Below, piece after piece: positions 41,310-46,637 of a stretch of DNA of 46,637 nucleotides; positions within the stretch are counted from its first letter, which is position 1; each line of letters starts with the position of its first letter. The translations under genes were made by a program, and so were the position numbers. Under the pieces are notes generated by a model. That model had not been told where the DNA came from and ran no database searches. It saw only the letters and a list, made by a program, of their open reading frames with translations. Source of the stretch: Kitasatospora griseola (GTDB taxonomy: Bacteria; Actinomycetota; Actinomycetes; Streptomycetales; Streptomycetaceae); contig NZ_BMRI01000035.1 of NCBI RefSeq assembly GCF_014648555.1, positions 17,875-64,511 on the forward strand. The letters are read 5' to 3'.

Positions 41310-41726
41310 TGGCGCGTCCGTTTCGGCGGCGCTGTCGCCCCAGGCCCACAGCGGGCCGGCCCGGGACCGGGCTCGGGCCGGCCCGAGTGGGACGGGCAGG
41401 CCGCGAATCGGGACCTGGACGACCACCTCCACGGCGTCCTCGCCCGGCAGGACGCGACAGGAGACGAGCTCGGCGTGCTCCTGGGCCTGCGTCAGCCCGG
41501 CCGCCCGGCCGCAGCCGCCGTCCGGGTCGAGCAGCAGCCGCTGAGCGGCGGCCAGCGCGGCCAGGTCCGCCGCCGACTCGGCGCGGTGGCGGGCCACCAC
41601 CACCTGGCCGACCATCAGGCAGGCCGAGAACACCACCGTCCCCAGCATGCCCAGGGCGACCAGCCACACCGTCGCCGACCCGCGGTCGGGCGAGCCCTCT
41701 CCGCCGGGCTGCTCGTGCTGCCTCAT
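41310..41726 (-). CDS. TadE/G-like pilus protein, stop codon not found in place
   Basis: ATG 41726 has a strong GAGGAGG site. The first 130 residues fit the Rv3654c-type TadE-like family: RGSATVWLVALGMLGTVVFSACLMV membrane helix, the RAESAADLAALAAAQ motif, and a short domain ending near PARARSRAGPLWAWG. The family usually ends about here, but the frame stays open through the whole antisense strand of the helicase to 38763. The 3' end given is the helicase stop, not a stop of this gene. It is last in the tad operon. Confidence 0.6.
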
Positions 41727-41748
41727 GGCGGTTACCTCCTCTCGGATC

Positions 41749-42135
41749 TCAGCTGTCTTCGATCAGCACGTCCTCCCGGGCGCTCACCGCGGTGGCGGTG
41801 AGGCGGACCGACAGGACGGTGGCAAGGCGACCCGGACCGGGGCACGGGGCCTCGACGGTGACTCGGGCGGTGGTGGCGTTCAGGGCGACCGTGACCTTGG
41901 CACCCGGCGGGGCGGCTGCCGCGGCGACCGACGCGGCGTCGGTGTCCCCTCGGGCGGCGGCCCGGGCGCCGGCCCGGGCCGCGTCCACACAGCGGATCTG
42001 GGCACCGGCGGCGACCACGCCCCAGATCAACATGGCCGTGAGCAGCACCAGGGCGGGCAGGGCCACCGCCGTCTCGGCGGTGACCATCCCCGAGTCCGGC
42101 GACCTGGCGCGACCGGCCCGGCGTTCACGCCGCAT
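41749..42135 (-). CDS. TadE-family pilus assembly protein
   Basis: 128 residues. DSGMVTAETAVALPALVLLTAMLIWGV is the Ala/Glu-containing TadE helix, followed by AAGAQIRCVDAARAGARAAARGD and a small beta domain. TadE-like pseudopilins assemble in Flp/tad systems. ATG 42135 overlaps the end of the DUF4244 gene by 11 bases; an internal ATG at 42087 would also keep the helix. Confidence 0.8.
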   Translation of the reverse strand: MRRERRAGRARSPDSGMVTAETAVALPALVLLTAMLIWGVVAAGAQIRCVDAARAGARAAARGDTDAASVAAAAAPPGAKVTVALNATTARVTVEAPCPGPGRLATVLSVRLTATAVSAREDVLIEDS

Positions 42136-42376
42136 GAAGGGCCCGGTCGAGGATCTCCGACAGTGCGCCGGAGACCGTGCCGCTGGTCACCACCTTGTAG
42201 AGCACCGCCGCGAAGGCGCAGGCCGCCACCGTGCCGATCGCGTACTCGGCGGTGCTCATTCCGGCGTCCGGCGGCCCCTCCGCCATCGTCCGGTACCGGT
42301 GGCGCAGCCAGTCGCCGAGCCCGCGGGCGACGCGCACCGCGGATGCCGGTCGGACCGGCAGGGAGAGAGTCGTCAT
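42125..42376 (-). CDS. DUF4244 protein, Flp pilin-like
   Basis: 83 residues: a short basic N-terminus, DAGMSTAEYAIGTVAACAFAAVLYKVV with the Glu+5-like residue of pilins, and a short tail. It has the form of a Flp pilin, with a cleavage site before a GMSTAEYA stretch. It is standard in actinobacterial tad operons. ATG 42376 follows GAAGGGAC. It lies between tadC and the TadE gene. Confidence 0.85.
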   Translation of the reverse strand: MTTLSLPVRPASAVRVARGLGDWLRHRYRTMAEGPPDAGMSTAEYAIGTVAACAFAAVLYKVVTSGTVSGALSEILDRALHAA

Positions 42377-42423
42377 TGGTGAAGTCCCTTCGTAGGAGTG
42401 GCGATTCGTTCGACGGGTGCGGA

Positions 42424-43299
42424 TCAGAGCCGCTGGGAGAAGGTGCCGGTCAGGCCCATCACCACCGGCACGACGCCGATCAGCACGAACGCGGGCAGGA
42501 AGCAGAGCCCGAGCGGTGCGGTCGCCAGCACGCCGGCCCGGCGGACCCGCGCGTGCGCCGCCCGGGCGGCCGCCGCCCGTTGGGACTGGGCGAGGCCGAC
42601 GAGCGCGGTGGCCGGTGGCGCGCCGCTGAGGGTGGTGCGGGCCAGGCAGCGGGCGAGCGGGGCCATCGGCGGGCAGTCGGCGGCCAGTTGCTCCCAGCAG
42701 CGCTCCGGGGAGGCGCCAAGGGAGAGCTGGGCCGCGACACCGGACAGGCGGTCCCGCATCGGTGACGGCACGCTGTCCGCGACCGCGAACGCCGCTCCGG
42801 CCGGGGAACCGCTCGACCCGAGGCAGGCCGCCAGCAGGTCGGCAGTCAGCGGCAGTTGGCGGACCAGCCAGTCCTGCTCCGCGGCCCGCCGACGTTCGCC
42901 GGGCGACCGGACCCTGGGCAGCCACCACCACCCCGCCCAGCCCACCAGCAACCCGACCGCCAGGCCTGCCCACCCGCCGACCAGCACCGCGGCGGACACC
43001 CCGAGCAGCACGGCCGACGGCCGGTCGCCGGCCAGCCATCGGATCGCCCGCCGCGCGGCCTCCTCGACCTGCGCGCCCCGGCCGTCCCGCGCAGGGTCGG
43101 CCGTCAACGCCGGAACGCAGTGCCCGGCCCGGCGTCGGACCGCCCGCCCCCGCACCACCGCCAGCACCTCACCGACCAGCCCCACGGCGGCCACCGGCAC
43201 CAGGATCACCACGCCGCCCACCTCGCCTCCACCGAAATCTCCACGGAAACCTCCATCGAAACCGCCATCAGAACCGCCGTCGACTCGAACTCGGATCAT
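42424..43299 (-). CDS. type II secretion F-domain protein, TadC-like
   Basis: 291 residues. Membrane helices are near residues 33-50, 100-135 (AVLLGVSAAVLVGGWAGLAVGL) and the C-terminus (LGLCFLPAFVLIGVVPVVMGLTG). The cytoplasmic T2SF domain has LPLTADLLAACL and ERCWEQLAADCPPMAPLARCLART. It should form the inner-membrane platform of the pilus. ATG 43299 is chosen over upstream codons that add only Pro/Gly/Arg-rich sequence; the Gly-Asp run near the N-terminus is unusual. Confidence 0.8.
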   Translation of the reverse strand: MIRVRVDGGSDGGFDGGFRGDFGGGEVGGVVILVPVAAVGLVGEVLAVVRGRAVRRRAGHCVPALTADPARDGRGAQVEEAARRAIRWLAGDRPSAVLLGVSAAVLVGGWAGLAVGLLVGWAGWWWLPRVRSPGERRRAAEQDWLVRQLPLTADLLAACLGSSGSPAGAAFAVADSVPSPMRDRLSGVAAQLSLGASPERCWEQLAADCPPMAPLARCLARTTLSGAPPATALVGLAQSQRAAAARAAHARVRRAGVLATAPLGLCFLPAFVLIGVVPVVMGLTGTFSQRL

Positions 43300-43375
43300 T
43301 CGTCCCGCAGTTGGCGCGGCTCCCCCGCGCCGCCCACTGGGTCGCCCCGGACCCGGACCGGGCCGCCGCACCCGT

Positions 43376-44476
43376 TCACGCCCACTGGTCCGCCCGAACA
43401 GGCGGGTGGTCCCCCGTCAGGGGTGGCACGGCGGTGAGCCACCGGTCCCGACGGGTGCGGGAGATCCCGCACCCGGAGGAAGCCGCCGCTCCGGCCGGAG
43501 CGTGCCTGGCCGAGTCGGGCCCCTGCCGGACCCGGGCTGGGGCGTCCTCGGCCGCCCGGACGATCCGGGCGGTCCAGACGACGCCGGCGACCTCCAGGGC
43601 GGCCCCGGCGAGCAGGCTGAGCAGACCGGCCGGGGTGTGCAGCAGGACCTGCGCCGGGTGGGCGCCGAGTGCACTGCCCAGGCCCATGCCCACCGCGGGC
43701 AGGGCGGCCAGCACGATCACGGTGGTACGTGGACCGGCGAGTTCGCCCGCGATCTCCTCGGCAAGGGCGCGTTCGGCGCGCAGCGCGTCCGCGACCTGTT
43801 CCAGCCCGAACGCCAACCCGGTGCCGCTCTCGGTACTGACCCGCCAGCAGGCCGCGGCCGCCGCCGCGCCCTCCCCGCCGGGCAGTTCGGCCACCTGCCG
43901 GAGGGCGGCGGGCAGGTCCGCCCCGTAGCGACCCGCCGCCAGCCGGGCCGTCGGCTCGGGGCCGAGCCTGCGGGCCCAGTCGGGGGCGGACCGGGAGACC
44001 ACCGAGTACATGGCCTGCTCGGGCGTCGCGCCGCTGCGCAGTTCGGCCGCGAGGCCGGCGCACAGGTCGATCACCGCTGCCGCCCGTTGCCGTGCCGCCC
44101 GGCCTGCGGCGTAGCGGGCACGCCACCGGCGGACCGGAACCACCGCACAGGCCGCCCCGATCAGCGGGAGCACCGAGGCGGTGCTCTGCCCGGCCGCCGC
44201 TCCGGCCGGGAGCAGCAGCAGTTCGGGCACCAGCCAGCGCGGTCGCCGTCGCCGCCACCCGGCCCGGACCCGTGCGAGCCGACCGTCCGGCCCCCGATGC
44301 CCGTTCAGCAGGCGTCGCAGCCGCCCGTCACCGCGTTGTCGACGCCGGGCCACCGTCAGCCAGGCCGCTCCGAGCAGCGCCGCCCCGAGCCCGGCAACCG
44401 CGCCCAGCAGGGTTGCCGCCCAGGTGGCGCCCCGGGCCGACGCCATCGCCGCAACGACCTCGAACTCCCCTGCCAT
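43376..44476 (-). CDS. type II secretion F-domain protein, TadB-like
   Basis: 366 residues. An N-terminal helix pair (AATLLGAVAGLGAALLGAAWLTV) is followed by the T2SF domain with AAVIDLCAGLAAELRSGATPEQAM and the helices VIVLAALPAVGMGLGSALG and LLSLLAGAALEVAGVVWTARIV. It is the second platform protein of the pilus machine. ATG 44476 with AGGAGG and a TGATG overlap with the 32-residue peptide gene fixes the start. Confidence 0.85.
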   Translation of the reverse strand: MAGEFEVVAAMASARGATWAATLLGAVAGLGAALLGAAWLTVARRRQRGDGRLRRLLNGHRGPDGRLARVRAGWRRRRPRWLVPELLLLPAGAAAGQSTASVLPLIGAACAVVPVRRWRARYAAGRAARQRAAAVIDLCAGLAAELRSGATPEQAMYSVVSRSAPDWARRLGPEPTARLAAGRYGADLPAALRQVAELPGGEGAAAAAACWRVSTESGTGLAFGLEQVADALRAERALAEEIAGELAGPRTTVIVLAALPAVGMGLGSALGAHPAQVLLHTPAGLLSLLAGAALEVAGVVWTARIVRAAEDAPARVRQGPDSARHAPAGAAASSGCGISRTRRDRWLTAVPPLTGDHPPVRADQWA

Positions 44477-44574
44477 CACGACCTCCTGACCTCGGAGCGC
44501 AGCAGCCGCCACGCCACCACCCCGATCACGCAGAGCCCGACCATCCACACCAACTCGATCTGACACAGCGTCAT
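44476..44574 (-). CDS. 32-residue membrane peptide in the tad operon
   Basis: A micro-ORF read on the minus strand. It starts MTLCQIELVWMV and holds one hydrophobic helix (about residues 7-25, with two Cys at 4 and 15), then a basic RSEVRRS end. Its ATG overlaps the tadA stop (ATGA), with GGAGG in the last tadA codons as ribosome binding site, and its stop overlaps the tadB start (TGATG). Such double coupling makes it very likely to be translated. Its function is unknown; it may be a small pilus subunit or a coupling peptide. Confidence 0.7.
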   Translation of the reverse strand: MTLCQIELVWMVGLCVIGVVAWRLLRSEVRRS

Positions 44575-46088
44575 GACGCCTCCACTCGGGGTTCGCCGGC
44601 CGGCGCGTCAACCACGTCAACCGCGCCGGCCGGGTCGGCCTCGGAGGGTGCCTCGGGGTGCGGGGGCAGCTCGACGCCGCGTTCGGCGCAGAGCTCCCGC
44701 AGCCGGGCCCACCCGGGGCCGGGTCGGCTGCGCCCGTCACGGTCGAAGTGGACGGCGGTGGTGGTTGCGGTCAGCCCGTCCGGGTCGGCGGCCAGCAGGT
44801 GCAGGCCGGTGACCCGCCGGCGGCCGTCCGCACGATCGCGGCCGAGGTGGACGACGGCATCGAGGCCGGCCCGGAGCTGGCTGTGCAGCGACTGCCGGTC
44901 GAGGCCGGCGAGCGAGCCGAGGGCCTCCAGCCGGGCGGGCACGTCGGCGGCGGTGTTGGCGTGGACGGTGCCGCAGCCGCCTTCGTGGCCGGTGTTGAGG
45001 GCGGCCAGCAGGTCGACCACCTCGGCGCCGCGGACTTCGCCGACCACCAGCCGGTCGGGCCGCATCCGCAGTGCCTGCCGGACCAGGTCGCGCAGGGTCA
45101 GTTCGCCCAGCGACTCCTGGTTGGGCGGGCGCGACTGGAGCCTGACGACGTGCGGATGGTCCGGCCGGAGTTCGGCGGAGTCCTCGGCCAGCACGATGCG
45201 TTCGTTGGCCGGGACGAGCCCGAGCAGCGCGGCGAGCAGGGTGGTCTTGCCGCTGCCGGTGCCGCCGGAGATCAGCAGCGACAGCCGGGCCCGGAGCACG
45301 GCCGCCAGCAGGTCGGCGCCGGACGGCGGCAGGGCGCCGGCGGCCACCAGCTCGGCGAGGGTGAAGGGCGTGCTGCGGCAGGTGCGCAGCGAGATGTGGG
45401 TGCAGTCGGCGGCGATCGGCGGAAGGACGGCGTGCAATCGAGTGCCGTCCGACAGCCGGGCGTCCACCCAGGGCCGGGCGTCGTCCAGGCGGCGCCCGGC
45501 GGCGGTGGCCAGCCGGTGGGCGAGCCGGCGGACGGCGTCGGTGTTCGGGAAGCGCACCTGGGGTGCGCGCTCCAGGCCCTTGCCGCGGTCGATCCAGATC
45601 TGGTCGGGTCCGTTGACCAGGACGTCGGTGACGTCGGGCTCGGCCAGCAGCGGGTCGAGCGGCCCGGCGCCGACGATCTCGGCGCGCAGGCTGCGGACGG
45701 TGTTGAGCACGTCGGCCCCGCCCAGCGGCGGCCGGGCTGCGCGCAGCGCGGCCGCGACCGAGCCCGTGGTGGGCGCGGCGCCCGCCTCGGCGAGCCGGAG
45801 CCGGACGGCGTCGACGAGTTCGGCGGCGCCGTCGGCGGGCAGGCCGCCCGGCGGTCCGTTCCGTTCGGGGGCGGCCGGCGGCTTTCGGCGGACCAGATAG
45901 CGCACGGGCGGGCCGGCTTCGGTCGGGGCGACCTCCTCGGCGGGCCCCGGCGGGGCGCCGAGCAGGGCCCGGGCGCGAGGCACCGGGATGCGCCGATGGG
46001 TGCGGGTGACGGGCTGTCGGGCGGACGGCAGCTCACCGGTGCGGGGGTCGACGGCGTGGGTGTCGACGGCGTGCAGGCGGTTGGCCAT
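44571..46088 (-). CDS. TadA/CpaF-type pilus ATPase
   Basis: 505 residues of the secretion ATPase (GspE/VirB11) family. The Walker A site is GGTGSGKTT (275-283), the Asp box LAEDSAELRPDH, and the Walker B-like LVVGEVRGAEVVDLLAALNTGHEG. A long N-terminal part of about 90 residues is disordered. The enzyme powers pilin assembly on the cytoplasmic face. ATG 46088 has GGAGAACCC upstream and lies nine bases after the CpaE-like gene. Confidence 0.92.
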   Translation of the reverse strand: MANRLHAVDTHAVDPRTGELPSARQPVTRTHRRIPVPRARALLGAPPGPAEEVAPTEAGPPVRYLVRRKPPAAPERNGPPGGLPADGAAELVDAVRLRLAEAGAAPTTGSVAAALRAARPPLGGADVLNTVRSLRAEIVGAGPLDPLLAEPDVTDVLVNGPDQIWIDRGKGLERAPQVRFPNTDAVRRLAHRLATAAGRRLDDARPWVDARLSDGTRLHAVLPPIAADCTHISLRTCRSTPFTLAELVAAGALPPSGADLLAAVLRARLSLLISGGTGSGKTTLLAALLGLVPANERIVLAEDSAELRPDHPHVVRLQSRPPNQESLGELTLRDLVRQALRMRPDRLVVGEVRGAEVVDLLAALNTGHEGGCGTVHANTAADVPARLEALGSLAGLDRQSLHSQLRAGLDAVVHLGRDRADGRRRVTGLHLLAADPDGLTATTTAVHFDRDGRSRPGPGWARLRELCAERGVELPPHPEAPSEADPAGAVDVVDAPAGEPRVEAS

Positions 46089-46097
46089 GGGTTCTCC

Positions 46098-46637
46098 TCA
46101 GGCCGCCACGACGGGCGGCATCGCTTCGGTCAGGAATCGCCCGCAGAACCGGGCCAGCGGCCCGCCGTCCCGCAGGCCGGGCGGGGCGCCGCGTTCGGCG
46201 TCCAGGGCGAGGCCGGGCTCGGGGGCGAGCTCCCCGGCCAGGCGCAGGTGCAGGCCGCGCGCGACATCCGCGGCGGTGAGGCCGGACGGCCCGGGGGTGC
46301 GGACGACGGCGCGCAGGTCGGCGAGCCGTATCCGGACGGCTGCGGCGACCCGGTCGGCGGCGGCCAGCGCGCGCAGCTCGGCGGGGACCACGAGCAGCCC
46401 GGTGTCGGCCTGTTCGAGGGCCTGGGCGGCCGCTTCGTCGAGGTGTCTGGGCAGGTCCAGGACGACCAGCCCGCCGCGTCTGCGGGCCGCGGCCAGCACG
46501 CTGCGCATGGCTTCGGCGGGGATGGTCAGGATGTCCGAGCGGTCCCAGGACAGGGCGCTGAGGCGGTGTGGCTCGGGCAGCGCCTTGGCCAGCTCGGCAC
46601 CGCTGATCCGGCCGCGCGAGGCGGCCAGGTCGGGCCA
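46098..46637 (-). CDS. CpaE/Ssd-like septum-site or pilus localisation ATPase (5' end cut)
   Basis: The gene runs off the right end; about 179 C-terminal codons are present. The segment WDRSDILTIPAEAMRSVL, then GGLVVLDLPRHLDEAAAQALEQADTG, is the MinD/CpaE-like Walker B region, followed by VRIRLADLRAVVRTPGPSGL. Such proteins locate the Tad machine or affect septation. The Met at 46508 is internal, since the frame and the homology continue upstream. Confidence 0.8.
   Translation of the reverse strand, partial: WPDLAASRGRISGAELAKALPEPHRLSALSWDRSDILTIPAEAMRSVLAAARRRGGLVVLDLPRHLDEAAAQALEQADTGLLVVPAELRALAAADRVAAAVRIRLADLRAVVRTPGPSGLTAADVARGLHLRLAGELAPEPGLALDAERGAPPGLRDGGPLARFCGRFLTEAMPPVVAA

Noticed and set aside
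1..46637. CRISPR arrays, transposases, rRNA genes
   Set aside because: None seen. The only tandem repeat (26499-26590) has no spacers, and no transposase or integrase motif appears in any frame.

Overview
The window is high-GC actinobacterial DNA. The gene set (bldG with its anti-sigma partner, a TopA with a Lys/Ala-rich tail, a dTMP kinase fused to an MFS domain, a tad operon with a DUF4244 protein) points to Streptomyces or a close relative such as Kitasatospora. No species can be named from the sequence alone.

Positions 1 to about 22,160 hold a specialised-metabolite gene cluster. Its core matches the logic of the azoxy antibiotic valanimycin. There is a PLP-dependent amino acid decarboxylase (755-2167), an acyl-CoA-dehydrogenase-fold amine N-hydroxylase of VlmH type (2334-3476) with its flavin reductase (4037-4594), a small membrane protein of VlmO type (3519-4040), a ferritin-like diiron protein of VlmB type (4611-5600), and an MprF-like aminoacyl-tRNA transferase of VlmA type (7606-8604). 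The inferred route is amino acid to amine, to hydroxylamine, to O-aminoacyl hydroxylamine, to N-N bonded intermediate, to azoxy. An Ogt-AlkA fusion (6132-7325) sits in the middle and is a good candidate for self-resistance to an alkylating product.

The rest of the cluster has no counterpart that I know of in the valanimycin set: a PAPS sulfotransferase, a periplasmic-binding-protein fold without signal peptide, an acetolactate-synthase-like ThDP enzyme, a second cystathionine beta-synthase, a Glu/Leu dehydrogenase-like protein, an adenylosuccinate-lyase-like protein, an SDR, a CPA2 antiporter and the ATP sulfurylase pair CysD/CysN. I see no VlmL (seryl-tRNA synthetase) and no VlmJ/VlmK-type kinase/eliminase. 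The cluster may therefore make a new, possibly sulfated, azoxy or N-N compound. Three of its promoters carry 11-bp-periodic (G/A)TCAG repeats placed as in SARP-activated promoters, although no regulator gene lies in the window.

A tRNA-Thr(CGT) gene with a strong terminator (22520-22631) marks the right edge. Beyond it lies core genome, mostly on the minus strand: LysE-type exporter, TAP-family lipoprotein hydrolase, membrane esterase-like protein, DNA polymerase III delta', MFS-dTMP kinase, TopA, a DUF3592 protein, a methyltransferase, a lipoprotein, a RsbW-like kinase and BldG. A plus-strand MrfA-like helicase (38841-41309) then converges on a minus-strand tad operon (CpaE-like, TadA, a 32-residue membrane peptide, TadB, TadC, DUF4244, two TadE-like proteins) that runs off the right end.
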